A model generated the notes under the pieces. The model did no database searches, was not told the DNA's origin, and worked only from the letters and a program-made list of their open reading frames with translations. Shown one piece after another: positions 1 to 11,359 of a stretch of DNA of 64,000 nt. Position numbers and translations under genes: made by a program. The stretch comes from Tillus elongatus (taxonomy: Eukaryota; Arthropoda; Insecta; Coleoptera; Cleridae), in NCBI GenBank assembly GCA_964006375.1, contig OZ023265.1, positions 8,371,660-8,435,659 on the forward strand. The letters run 5' to 3'. How positions within the stretch are numbered: the first letter of the stretch is position 1; every line of letters starts with the position of its first letter.

Positions 1-68
1 ACCGCTTTTGCTTTCGCTGCGCGATTTCTGCAGAACGTTCTCATCAAGCTGGCGTAATGCAAGGGATG

Positions 69-377
69 CAGGGACGGACGTGGCTTAACCGCAGCAAAAT
101 TTGTAATGGTTTTTAAATTACATTTCAAACTCGACTATACAAATTCAAATTGGTTTTCTCCGTAGGAATTTTTGTTTGGTAAAATCTATTCAGTTGAAGA
201 TTTTTAAGGTTTTGTAGCGATTTCAGGGACGGATTTTGCTTAACAGCACCGAAATTGTGATTCATTTTTTGATTCCCTTTTGAATTCGACAGGCTACAAA
301 TTCAAATTGTTTTCCCTTATACTTTTTTTTTGTAAAATCTATTCAATTGTAATTTTTGAAAATGTTTGTGGAATTAC
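69..377. repeat. Tandem repeat, 155-bp unit, two copies
   Basis: Two direct copies start at 69 and 224, each beginning CAGGGACGG and sharing TACAAATTCAAATTG and GTAAAATCTATTCA at matching offsets. Identity is moderate, so the duplication is old. No coding potential is seen. The unit's origin is unknown. Confidence 0.75.
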
Positions 378-381
378 GAAA

Positions 382-760
382 TACAGGGTGCCCGTTTTTC
401 GACCTCAAGCATGGGTATCTCGGTTATTATCAGAGTTAGAAGGTCAGTTAAATTAGAAAAAAGTTGCGCATTTTTATGACGATCAATAATCTGGAAAAAA
501 TTGACCTGCCATTTTTAGTTTTTAAATTATCGCAAAAAAATGAAACGTTGATTTTCCTTTTTATTTTTTTAAGGGAAAACCGACCAACCTAGGCGTTTTT
601 AACCGAGACATCGTCAAGACACTGTTTTACAGGGAATCTAAATCTGCCATCGCATTTTCTATGGCATACTATATGCAAGAGTTACAAATACATAACTTTG
701 TTTTTTCTTATGGGCGCTATATTGGATTTTTGCTTTTTTGATTACATTTTTTTTCTGATT
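382..760 (+). mobile_element. Fragment of a non-autonomous DNA transposon with a TACAGGGTG end
   Basis: It starts TACAGGGTG, has ATCTCGGTTATTAT near the start, and has GGGCGCTATATTGGATTTTTGC near 712-735. A diverged copy at 10344-10700 has the same motifs in the same order. TACAGGGTG-type ends are common on Tc1/mariner-like and DUF4817-type insect elements (family knowledge). The right end runs into LINE-A copy A1 at about 763, so this copy may be truncated there. No transposase is seen. Confidence 0.5.
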
Positions 761-762
761 AC

Positions 763-1905
763 CTAGACATATCCAAAGCATTCGACCATGTTTGGCTCGC
801 AGCGCTGCTTAATAAACTTCCGGCCTATGGCCTACCACCAAAACTCTGTACCTGGACAGCAAATTTCCTCTTCAACCGGAGCATTTCTGTTGTCGTGGAT
901 GGCCATCCCTCTAAACTGTATCCAATTAATGCAGTAGTCCCTCAAGGTTCAGCTTTAGCCCCTACTTTGTTTCTTCTCCACATCAATGACCTCCTCTCTA
1001 GCACATCTAACCCAATTCACAGTTACGCGGGCGATAGCACCCTCCACTCAAATATACAATATTCTAAGCCTGCCTCTTTAGCCCAATTAGACGAGGATCG
1101 CAGACTCGTGGAGGGTTCTGTCTCTGTATTGGACTGGGGAAGTAGAGATCTTGTACAATTCAACTCCATCAAATCTCAGTCTTGCCTTCTATTTCATAAG
1201 AGATACACTAGCCCTAAACCCATCACAATGAACAACCGAGTTATTCAAAGTAATGAGTCCTTTTCACTTGTTGGCATTTCTGTGGATCGAAATCTCAATT
1301 GGCACCAACATGTCACATCAATTGCAGAAGCGGCTGCTAAGAAATTAGGTTTCCTCTTCCGGGCTCGCAAATACTTTTCACGAGCTAATCTCTATACCTT
1401 ATATACTTCACAAATAAGGCCAAACTTCGAATACTGCTCCCACATCTGGGGTGCCGCTGCCGCTTCTACGCTCACTATCCCGGGCTCCATTCAGAAGAGA
1501 GCTATACATCTCATCGGTGACCCTACCCTCACCCAAAGGCTGCCATCCTTTGCCCACCGACGTGCCGTTGGTGACCTCTCTCTCTTTTACAGATATCTGC
1601 ACAAGCACTGTTCAGATGAGCTTTCTTCCATAGTTCATCCACCTGCTGCCCCCAACAGATCTACCAGGGGGACAGAGCGATTGCACCCTTTTACTGTCCA
1701 GGTCACCAGACATAAAACATCTTGTTATGCCCGCTCTTTTGTCCCGAGGACTTCCAAGTTGTGCAATTCCTTGCCGGCACATGTTTTTCCTTCTCCTCCG
1801 AACCTCCAAACCTTTAAGTCCATAATGCCTCTTTCCTCCTTGTCGACACCTGTGAGCTGTGAGCCCTTGTGGTGTGTTGTTGAAATAAAAAAAATTAAAA
1901 AAATA
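763..1905 (+). pseudogene. LINE-A copy A1: 3' part of ORF2 (reverse transcriptase and C-terminus)
   Basis: Non-LTR retrotransposon ORF2, truncated at its 5' side inside the RT palm. Translation opens with LDISKAF (RT motif A), then VPQGSALAPTLF (motif B), then SYAGDST where an active element has YADD. The second position of the catalytic pair is therefore Gly and the enzyme should be dead. The thumb follows (KYLGF-like segment, IRPNFEYCSHIWG, LTQRLPS), then an Arg/Pro-rich C-terminus. The frame is open across about 350 codons apart from a small in-frame loss (ELQKI missing before LDWGS). The 3' UTR has GTGTGTTGTTGAAATAAAAA and an A-rich tail to about 1905. EN/RT layout and motifs fit the Jockey/CR1 group; the clade is inferred. 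Confidence 0.88.
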
Positions 1906-2100
1906 TGTATCACACGATATGGTCAGGTCTTACATTTTGACTGAAATTAAAAAAAAATCATTTTTGCACACAGTGCATTGGAAGCAACAAAGCAACATTA
2001 ATTGTAACAATAAATATGTTTAACAAAATTTTGACAGTTTATTCACAGTTGTCACATTTCGATAATTGACGCAAGTAATTTTTTTATTTAGTCAATAAAA

Positions 2101-2275
2101 TGCCTTTTTCCAGTGAAGAAAAACGGGATATGCTAGAAATTTATTACGCTTCGCGTAGAAATGTGCGAATTACTTCTGAAACATACCTGCAGCGATATCC
2201 AGAAAGAGAGCAACCAGCTCAAAACTACTTTTTATCACTTCGTAGAAATTTAGGCGAATATGGTTCATTTTGCAA
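2101..2275 (+). pseudogene. Family D1: N-terminal DUF4817 helix-turn-helix of a transposase
   Basis: An ATG opens a segment with the pattern SSEEKRDMLEIYYASRRN, then TYLQRYPERE and LRRNLGEYGSF. This is the layout of DUF4817, the N-terminal HTH found before DDE domains in Tc1/mariner-like insect transposases. The homology stops at about 2275, where an antisense Penelope-like endonuclease begins. No DDE domain remains. Fragment only. Confidence 0.65.
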
Positions 2276-2657
2276 ACCTAGAGGAAGATTCGTCTCTCTT
2301 ATTTATACAATCGGGACGTTTTTCGATCTTGATGACTTCGCGAATAATTCTGGTTTTCAAGTTGTAAACCGGGCCTATTGTTTTGGCATCGTCGAAGTTT
2401 ATTTTGTGTCCTGTATGAATATGATGCATGGCCAGCGCCGATGAGGGGTCGGATTTTCTAACTGCGAGGGTGTGTTCATATATTCTATTGTGGATGCGTC
2501 TATTTGTTTGTCCTACATAAGTTCGGGAACAGTCGGAACAAGGAATTTCGTAAACTCCGTGGGATTCGTTTGGAATCGTATCCTTGGGAGTTTCTATCAG
2601 ATTTGACACAGCAAAAACTGTCAAATCTGATAAAAACTCCCTAGGATACAATTCCAA
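2275..2657 (-). pseudogene. Penelope-like element fragment: GIY-YIG endonuclease
   Basis: About 125 codons with GVYEIPCSDC (the GIY motif as G-V-Y), TYVGQTNRRIHNR (the YIG motif as Y-V-G with its conserved Arg), EHTLAVR, SALAMHHIHTGHKINFD, and a basic tail ending IEKRPDCINKRDE. The arrangement is that of the GIY-YIG domain placed C-terminal to the RT in Penelope-like elements, which nicks DNA for priming. No RT is attached, so this is a severely truncated copy. Its downstream end abuts the family D1 fragment, and its upstream end coincides with a large palindrome at 2572-2655. Confidence 0.75.
2572..2655. repeat. Palindrome, 37-bp arms, 10-bp loop
   Basis: Left arm 2572-2608 and right arm 2619-2655 are reverse complements with 3 mismatches by eye. 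The left arm is coding sequence of the Penelope-like fragment (NLIETPKDTIP region), so the right arm is an inverted duplicate of coding DNA. Confidence 0.85.
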
Positions 2658-2703
2658 GGATACGTAAATTCTGGACGCGCTTCAACCCGAGAACCAAGTA
2701 TGC

Positions 2704-2813
<110 letters not shown>

Positions 2814-2850
2814 TCTCCTCAGTCCTGAATTTTTTCTACGAAAATTTTCC

Positions 2851-3364
2851 AAGAATGAAAGTACCAAAGTAACCATCCGATAAGATAAAGTTTATGAAAT
2901 ATATGTTGAAGTTGCAAATATTTATCTGTTATCTGATGTAATTTGCTTATTATCTCCACCGAGAATTGGAGAAAGTCTTCTGAATATTCGGTTATTCCGT
3001 CGCTGGTCATCGACCACAGCCTTCTGTCTGCGTTATATATACCTGCTTGGATAGCACCACCAATTATGTCTCGTGTTTTGCGAACAGGTTACAAATAATT
3101 AGCTAATAATGCAAGAGGAACACATGGTCCAGACAGAACGTAGACCTATCCAAAATGGTAATTACACTCTACAACATCCAAATGGTAGGATACATGACAA
3201 ACGAATTAGCTGAAATTACCATGTCAATGTTCCTCTCCGTGCTGGAGATGTTATTACACTCTTTTATTTGCATGCTTCTGTTCCATCTGCTTTTATTTTC
3301 AATTTATTGTATAAGAAATTGTTTAAAGCAGTGTATTATACTTAATATATAAAAAAAACTACGG
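2851..3364. other. Unannotated AT-rich stretch
   Basis: No repeat family shared with the rest of the window and no recognisable coding sequence was found here. Confidence 0.4.
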
Positions 3365-4260
3365 GTAGGGAATTTTCGTAAAAATGCTTTTAATGCAAAT
3401 GTGTCTTGTTTTTAAAAGAAGGACATTTGGTTGGCAGTATAACCTATATATTAGTAACAATTTACGGTATTTCATTAAAATAGCTTTGTTGTTTTAAAAA
3501 GTACAAACATTTTCCGAAAATAAACCTTAAAAGTTCCAGAAAAAACTGGTCCGATTTTCCTGGCCAACGAACCTCTTTAAGCTGTTTACACAACACCTGT
3601 CAGGATATAATTATTCACAAACAACTTTAGGGCCAAAATTGAAAAAAAATATGAAAATTTGCAAAAATTTCTTTTACAGAAAATCACCACTTTTTTGATA
3701 CAAAAATTGCCTTCAGTAATGTTACACTAAATTACATTATGTATATGTAAACGGATAAAACCTGAAAGTAAACCCGTATATGGATTCTAGGGTGTCTAGT
3801 TTGCACTCATTTGTACAAATCTTTTTGAAATTCAAAAGTCGCGGTCTCCTCATTAACGAATTTTTTCTCGGGAAGTTAGCTAAAAAGTATAGATCGTTAA
3901 ACCATAAACTTGACTGAAAGTACTGCCAAAGCATCAGAGAGCGTGCTTATTTGAAATGAATTTTCTTGAAATATTTGAGTAAAATAAAGGACAATGACGG
4001 TTGAAGCTGAAACTTAAGGTTTTGCAGAACACTCTTCTTGCGACATTTCGTTTACATAACCCGTACTTTTTTAATGTTCTTTGTCTAAATGTTGCCAATT
4101 TTGACGTTTTAAATCGCAACTTTTGACGTTTTGAGGAAAACTTCAAAATTTGTTTCTTTAACTGCCCATAACTTTGTTGTCTTTAAAGCTAGAGACCTAA
4201 ATTTTGTTACATGGTTCACTCTTTATAGTACAAACACGGGCAATAAATGTTATTAAATTT
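3365..4260 (-). repeat. HT family, old degenerate copies
   Basis: 3365-3570 matches the HT interior (GAATTTTCGTAAAAATG, CAGTATAACCTATATA, CCGATTTTCCTGGCCAACGAAC). 3760-3880 matches the conserved block and hairpin end (ATGGATTCTAGGG, TCTCCTCATTAACGAATTTTTT). No long TA tract remains, only TTATGTATATGTAAACG. 3890-4260 is a second interior piece (AAAGCATCAGAGA, GGACAATGACGGTTGAAGC, TTTTGACGTTTTAAATCGC). High divergence suggests age. Confidence 0.7.
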
Positions 4261-4469
4261 GTTTACAAAATGGCGAAGATATTTCAATTTTTCGAAAAAT
4301 ACAAGTTTTAGTTTTTGCTCGATATTTTGAAAATCCCTGTAGATATTTTTAATTTCGATACAGCATCCGATTGGGCTCGGAGTAGCGCAACTTTTTCCCA
4401 TTGAACCAAAATTGTATCTCAATCCCCTTGTAGTTACTTTTTTCTAAGACCGCCCTCTGTATTGTGTGA

Positions 4470-4625
4470 TCCAACTCAAGGCTCGTAGTTGGTAAAAATT
4501 GACACATTTTGGATGCTTTTGTTTGTAAACACTTGTGCATTGTGTGCCTCAAGTAAAGGCTCGTAATTGGGAAAATATGTTTTTGATGATTTTTTTTGTA
4601 AACGCTTGTACATTGTGTCACTTTA
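4470..4625. repeat. Satellite G, two units of about 78 bp
   Basis: Two units each containing AAGGCTCGTAGTTGG/AATTGGG, GGATGCTTTTGTTTGTAAAC and CTTGTGCATTGTGTGCCTC variants. The same satellite recurs at 7755-7984 on the same strand. Confidence 0.8.
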
Positions 4626-4935
4626 GTATATGAAAACAAGGCCTCCTTAAATTGTAATTATCTCAAAAAATAGTAGGTGTAAGGGAACATTTTAAAAAGC
4701 TGCATAATCTAGACCGGACCTCAATCCATGATCTGAATTTCTTGTCTATTCTGATAAATGCTATAATCAACAGTTATGCTGGGTAAATGCTGTAAAAGCA
4801 GTTGTTCCCTAACGGTGGACCGCTTATTGTTATAGGTAGAATTATTGCCTGTCTTAGGTTCATCCAAAGGCATACAATAGAATTCCTATCTTTTCCATCT
4901 CCCTCCGCCCTACGCCCTCCGCTCCCAGAAGCATG

Positions 4936-4937
<2 letters not shown>
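4626..4937. other. Unannotated stretch
   Basis: No supported gene. A C-rich patch (CCATCTCCCTCCGCCC) lies just before the TA tract. Confidence 0.35.

Positions 4938-5001
<64 letters not shown>
4938..5001. repeat. (TA)n at the 3' tail of LINE-A copy A2
   Basis: The tract abuts the LINE-A 3' end (on the minus strand GTTGTTGAAATTAA then TATATA), where other copies carry an A-rich tail. It may have grown from the LINE tail, or the LINE may have inserted beside it. Confidence 0.9.
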
Positions 5002-5005
<4 letters not shown>

Positions 5006-7506
5006 TTCAACAACACACCACGAGGGCTTACAGCCTAAATACTATCGTACCGTGGGTGTTGACAAGGAGGAAATAGGCAGTTTGTTAATTCTGGACTTGG
5101 AGGTTCGGAGGAGAAGGAAAAACATGTGCCGGCAAGGAGTTCCACAACTTGGAAGTCCTCGGGACAAAAGAGCGGGCATAACAAGATGTTGTATGTCTGG
5201 TGACCCGGACAGTAAAAGGGTGCATTCACTCTGTTCCCCTGGTAGATCTGTTGGGGCAGCAGGTGGGGAACTATGGAGGAAAGCTCCTCTGAGCAGTGCC
5301 CGTGCAGATATAAAAGAGAGAGAGGTCACCAACGGCACGTCGGTGGGCAAGGGATGGCAGCCTTTGGGTGAGGGTAGGGTCACCGATGAGACGTATAGCT
5401 CTCTTTTCAATGGAGTCCAGGATAGCGAGTGTAGAAGCCGCAGCGGCACCCCAGATGTGGGAGCAGTATTCGAGGTTTGGCCTTATTTGTGAAGTATATA
5501 AGGTATAGAGATTAGCTGGTGAAAAGTATTTGCGAGCCCGGAAGAGGAAACCTAATTTCTTAGCAGCCGCTTCTGCAATTGATGTGACATGTTGGTGCCA
5601 ATTAAAATTTCGATCCACAGAAATGCCAACAAGAGAAAAGGACTCATTACTTTGAATAACTTGGTTGTTCATTGTGATGGGTCTAGGGCTGGTGTATCTC
5701 TTGTGAGAAAAAAATCAAGACTTAGTTTTGGTGGGGTTGAATTGTACAAGATTTCTACTTCCCCAGTCTAATATTTTTTGGAGCTCCACGGAGACAGAAC
5801 CCTCCATGAGTCTGCGATCCTCATCTAATTGGGCTAAAGAAACAGGCTTAGAATATTGTATATTTGAATGGAGGGTGCTGTCGTCCGCGTAGCTGTGAAC
5901 TGGGTTGGATGTGCTCGAGAGGAGGTCATTGATGTGGAGAAGAAACAAAGTAGGGACTAAAGCTGAACCTTGAGGAACTCCTGCATTAATTGGATACAGT
6001 TTAGAGGAATGGCCATCCACAACAACAAATATGCTCCTGTTGGAGAGGAAATTTGCTGTCCACATACAGAGTTTTGGTGATAGGCCATAGGCCGGAAGTT
6101 TTTTACGCAGCGCTGCGTGCCAGACCTGGTCGAATGCTTTGGATATGTCTAGAGCAACAATCTGGGATTCACCGTGTTGTTCCATAGACTTGTTCCAAGA
6201 ATGGGTGACAAAGGAAATGAGGTCGGCAGTCGATCTGCACTGACGAAATCCATACTGCCTGTCGTGGATTAGACTGTGTTTTTCAAGAAAGTTTAGTAAT
6301 TCGGTGTTTATATACTTTTCCATCACTTTAGAGACGACTGAAAGGAGAGAAATAGGCCTGTAGTTGCTGCGAAGCGCTTTGGTTCCTTTCTTGGGGATGG
6401 GTTGTACTCGAGCAGTTTTCCAGTTACTAGGGAATATGCCTTTATTATAAGATATCTGAAACAGACGAGTCAGGACAGGAGCAAGCTCTGGTGCGCATTT
6501 TTTGAGAACAATTGCTGGGATCTCGTCAAGGCCAGAGGCTTTCCTGGTATTAAGAGAAGAGACGTCTTTTGTACCTTTTTAGTTTTGAAAATGATATGCG
6601 TCATTTTATGCGCGACATTGCAGACTGTTGGTGCTTGAATATTTGGAGGTGGGTTGAGAGTAGAATTGCCGGCGAACAACGAAGCAAAAAGTTCAGCCTT
6701 GCCCAGGGCGGTAGAAACAATTTCATCCCCTGAGAAAGGAGGTGGGAACGTGCTTTTGCAGAAATTATTCCCAATAGATTTAGCAAGAGTCCAGAACGGT
6801 TTGCCGCTGTTGGACCTTAAGAGGACTTTGTTTTTGATGTGGTTATTAAACGAGTTTTTTGCCTCAGAAAGAATACAGACATAGCGGTTTCTTGCGTCGT
6901 TAAATGCTTGACGATTTTCTTGACTGGGATTGTGTAGAAGTGTTTTGTGAGCTTTGACCTTTTCAAGTCTGGCCTTGTCACAGGATTTAGAGAACCAGGG
7001 CTTTTGAGTGGCTGAAGAGGTTTTCTGTGTACGTGGGATAAATAAGTCCATGCCAGCTTGGATAATTTCGGTGACGTTTTGTGAGATATCAGAGGGGTCA
7101 GGATGAGAGAAGCATACAGACGCCCATGGAAATGAGGAAAAGGAATCTCGCATTTCGTCCCAGTTTGCGGAGTTGTAGTGCCAAACGATACGTGGGTGTG
7201 ATGACTGTGTGACCTCGGGTTGCATTGCGCAGGAAGCCGTGACCATGCCATGGTCTGAGCGACCAAGGGGGGCGGTGACTGATATCTTATAGCATTCAGG
7301 TTGTGTAGTAAGAAGGAGATCCAGGGGATTTGAGCTGTGTGTTGGGATACGAGGAAAGTAAGTAGGTTGCTGAACCATATTGGCTAAAGAATTGCTGACT
7401 GCAAAGGCCTCCGCTGCTCTCCCTTGTGGATCGGTTTTTGAAGATCCTAGCCGTTCCTTATTATGGACATTGAAGTCACCAAGAATAGTGACCTCGGAGG
7501 AAGGAT
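5002..7506 (-). pseudogene. LINE-A copy A2: endonuclease C-terminus plus reverse transcriptase
   Basis: The copy with the best-preserved RT core. Reading from 7506: the APE endonuclease motif LGDFNVHNKE, then NPLDLLLT and GRSDHGMV (the SDH motif). A linker leads to the RT, with frameshifts near 6470 and near 5700. RT motifs visible are SLLSVVSKVMEKY, QYGFRQCRSTAD, LDISKAFDQVWH (motif A), GVPQGSALVPTLF (motif B) and SYADDSTLH (catalytic YADD intact). The thumb and C-terminus follow (IRPNLEYCSHIWG, HRRAVGDLSLF). The 3' UTR ends GGTGTGTTGTTGAAATTAA at 5002, joined to (TA)n. The 5' truncation is inside the endonuclease. At least two frameshifts make this a dead copy. Confidence 0.9.
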
Positions 7507-7754
7507 AAATAAAAAAACAAAAGAGCAGACAACCGACAACGTAGCATTTTTTTCAAAGGCAAAATTATTACCACTTTTCTACAAATACGAAGCCGAAACT
7601 GTCGATACCTTCTGAGAAGTAGCTCAACTTAGTAAAACTTTCGGTAGAGTCATACAGTTTTCAAGGAAAGCGTTAATTCAATATGTTCAGCAGCACTTTA
7701 CGTGATAATATTTTCTATCTTTGTCGGAGGTACGTCTTCGTCTAGGATATCGCA

Positions 7755-7984
7755 GCCTTAAGGCTCGTAGTTGGGGAAAAAATTATGTTTTGAATGCTGC
7801 TTATAAATACTTGTATATTCTGTGCCTCAACTCAAGGCTCGTTGTAGCTAAAAATTGACACGTTTTGGATGCTTTTGTTTGTAAACACTTGTGCATTGTG
7901 TGCCTCAAGTAAAGGCTCGTAGTTGGGAAATATATGTTTTTGATGCTTTTGTTTGTGTACACTTGTACATTGTGTGCCTCATCA
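7755..7984. repeat. Satellite G, three units of 76-79 bp
   Basis: AAGGCTCGTAGTTGG-like starts recur at about 7757, 7833 and 7912, each followed by a TTTGTTTGTAAACACTTGT-like core and GTGTGCCTCA. The last unit is interrupted by the hAT element at 7993. Confidence 0.85.
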
Positions 7985-8762
7985 GTAAATTCTAGTGATG
8001 GGAAAAACGGTTATTTTCTGTTAACAGTTGAAGCCGTTAACGGTATTTTATAATATCCGTTGAAAATAACGGCTTCAGTTATTTATCTGTTATTTTAAAC
8101 TGGATAGTCGATCGATAGTATCCTACATTCCCAAAGCTGTGAGCGAGAGCGAGCACACTAGTATAAATGCATTGTATTTTTACCCCGTTATTTCACGTAG
8201 TGTATAAATCTCAAATTTCGTCGATATGAAAAGGAAACAAAGGGTTAAGAAATTATAATAAGCGTGTCGTAAATCTTTTGCCACTCTGAAGTAAAACTTT
8301 TAGAAATCAGAAAGAAACCTTATATTAGTATTTACTTAGATGTTTTAGGAATTATAAACTAGTCATTTCTAACAAATTTATTTTATGAGGGGTCTTTACG
8401 TAAATGTCAATGCCACAGTAAGAATCAATAAATATCATTATTTATCACGTCTTGGGCCGTTAGACGTTAGAACTTTTATTGCTACACAGGGAGTGATTCT
8501 AAGAACTCCATAACATAACGCAGCTAATAAAATTTCGGTAAAGAAATTTGCCTTTATTCTGTACTATATATGGTTTGTTATTACATTATGCTTTTATTCT
8601 TTCTTAGAAAGATCTCTATCTCTAGTTACATTTTCGGTTCACTGGTCATCTTTATCAGTCCACTTTTAAAAACTGTGCAAACAACAGCCAACAGTATAAA
8701 AAATTGAGTTTGAGTTTAAAAAAAATGGAAGATATATAGTATTAATTGTTTATTTACTTATT

Positions 8763-8989
<227 letters not shown>

Positions 8990-9763
8990 TCATTTAATTT
9001 TTTATATTTAAATGTATATAGATATTAAAAAATGTTGTATCATTATATTTTTTTTATCAATTTCATAACTATTATCAGACAAACGAAAATGACGTGTTAA
9101 CTGTTTTCTTAGGTAATGTATATAAATTTAAATAAATAAATACTTTAATTTCACGTGAAATAACCCTATTTTGCGTTGTCTATAGTGAAAGTAATAACAC
9201 GTTTTTACAGAAATTCATCTTTTCACCCAACATTTTTTATTATTAAATATTTGGCTTTACATACTAGTGGGAAACTCAACTACTGTTTCAAAAATAACAG
9301 CTTCTCAGTTTAACAGAATAACTCTGTGTAGTAGTGTCCGTATGCCGTATCCCCATCAACAACCGGTTAAAGTTAAAATTAAAATTAAACCGTTTTATTG
9401 TACCGAAGATCGTACGTCCCTAAAGCTGTGAGCGAGAGCGAGCACACTAGTATAAATAATAATGTTATGAACTACAGTCCGCTCTATACTGTATAACCAT
9501 ACGTATTTAGCATTCCCAATCTCAAGGCTATTTATCCCGTTAAATGGTTAAATAACAGTGCCCGATGAAAACCGATGTTTATTCATCGAACCTAGTTGCA
9601 GTAGAACTGAAACAGACACGACTCCGAATTCTAGTTTAGTGTAAAAAGCGTTACTTTTTAAGCTGTTATTTTTTTAAGTCCATAACTGGTAGTTACCGTT
9701 ACGGCTCGGTAACCGTTTAAAAATAACTTGACAGTTAAATAACGACCCATCACTAGTAAATTC

Positions 9764-10343
9764 TAATTCCAAATTTTAGTATTTTTTTGTTTTTCGTGTC
9801 GATTTAAAAACTTATTGCTTCATTATGCCTATACCCTGTCATAAGCGCTTGATGACTATGTCATTACGATTGTTAATATATAAACCCTGATAATTTCATT
9901 GCCGTGGTAGTGACAGTCATATAAAATTAATTAAACGACCGTAAAAGGGGATCGTATGCGCCTTTGTGCCATGAGAAAACAGCTGCCTAACGGTAATTTA
10001 CTATCATTATGATTAGTGAACGGTTGTTCAGAACTGCCATCTGACTAAGCAAAATAAAGTGTGTATGGTTTTGAGATAACAATTATCTGCACGTCACCGC
10101 AAAAATGTGTTTTTTCTGTGAGAGCCCGAGGGGTCCTGCATTGTGCAAAGTTTTTTAAGGTAACAATTACCCGCACGACACTGAAATAAATAATGCCCCT
10201 TTTCAATTTGTACCAAAGGCATAGATTATTTAACATTGTATTACTTTGCAATTATAGGTACTGCATTTTTAGTCCAGCAAATGAAGAATAACTCCTGACG
10301 CCACTGTTACCCTGTTAAATATAAAATAACCACTGCTCTACTA
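9764..10343. other. Unannotated stretch
   Basis: No recognisable gene or repeat shared with the rest of the window. Short ORFs here look incidental. Confidence 0.35.
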
Positions 10344-10700
10344 TACAGTGTGTTCCAAACTGGATGGGAATGTATTGCTATCTCCGTTATTATTAGATAT
10401 AGGGAGACGGTTACATTAGCAATGTCTTGTAGAAGTTCATGCTCGTTCCAAATATGATTTGTATTTTTCTTTTAGTTTTCGAGTTATTTTGAAAAAAACA
10501 AAATTTGTCGGTTTCTTTTTTCTTCAATATCAAAGTGGGCGTTGATCTGACATGTCTAAGACTTGCACATTATCAGGACACTTTACAGAGGAATCTTTTT
10601 GTGCTATTCTTAACTTTGGATTGTCATTTGTTTGTGAGCTACAGGTATCACCGTTTGTTTTTATTATGGCAGCCATATTGGATTTTTTGCTCATGTGATA
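10344..10700 (+). mobile_element. Second TACAG-ended non-autonomous element fragment
   Basis: Starts TACAGTGTGTTCCAAACTGG, then ATCTCCGTTATTATTAGAT, and ends around ATGGCAGCCATATTGGATTTTTTGC. The motif order matches 382-760. Directly followed by an HT copy at about 10727. Confidence 0.5.
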
Positions 10701-10726
10701 GCCTGTGAAAAGAGCTTTCCAATAAT

Positions 10727-10972
10727 CTTAGAAAGTTGAATTTTGGTACGTAGTAAGGTCTTTCTCAAGGCAACATTTCTAGTAAATTTCTTAAAAACAA
10801 CGTTGTAATTTTCGGAGAAAAATTTTTTTTTTTTTTGAAAGAAAACAATTTTTTTTCCGGAAAACCCTCCTCGACTTTCCTGGCTAACGAACTCGTCCAA
10901 GTCATTAATAAAAGAAAGGCACTTGCCGAGTTTCATCGAAGTCGGTTATGTATTTTTTGAGTTATCAGATGG

Positions 10973-11056
<84 letters not shown>

Positions 11057-11174
11057 GAAGCTGACCCCGGATATGGGTTCTGGGGGTCCTAGTTCGCGCT
11101 CATTTGAAAAAAATTTGCAGTCTCACCATCGATACCTCTCTATTAGTGAATTTTTTTAAATATAAATTCACTAA
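10727..11174 (-). repeat. HT family copy H3 with (TA)n core
   Basis: On the plus strand: interior (CTTAGAAAGTTGAATTTTGG, GACTTTCCTGGCTAACGAAC, TTTTTTGAGTTATCAGATGG), then (TA)n at 10977-11051, then the conserved block (CTGACCCCGGATATGGGTTC, CCTAGTTCGCGCTCATTTGA), then the hairpin end TATTAGTGAATTTTTTT to ATTCACTAA at 11174. The opposite GCGTCC end is missing. Confidence 0.85.
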
Positions 11175-11359
11175 AAACCGGTTTGCTTAAGTTGACTAAT
11201 AAAACGAAATCATACTGGCGATTAATAAGCAAAAATAACTGCGACGTTTATAATTTGGCAGATACTTTACTTTTCTAAATATGAATTAAGTTTCCTTCTG
11301 GAAATCTTCTATATAACTTTAATGAAATTTGTAATACAAGTTTCTTTTAAAGAGACTTT

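Noticed and set aside
5052..5492. 146-codon plus-strand ORF
   Set aside because: It is the antisense shadow of the LINE-A C-terminus; the same shadow appears opposite every LINE-A copy.
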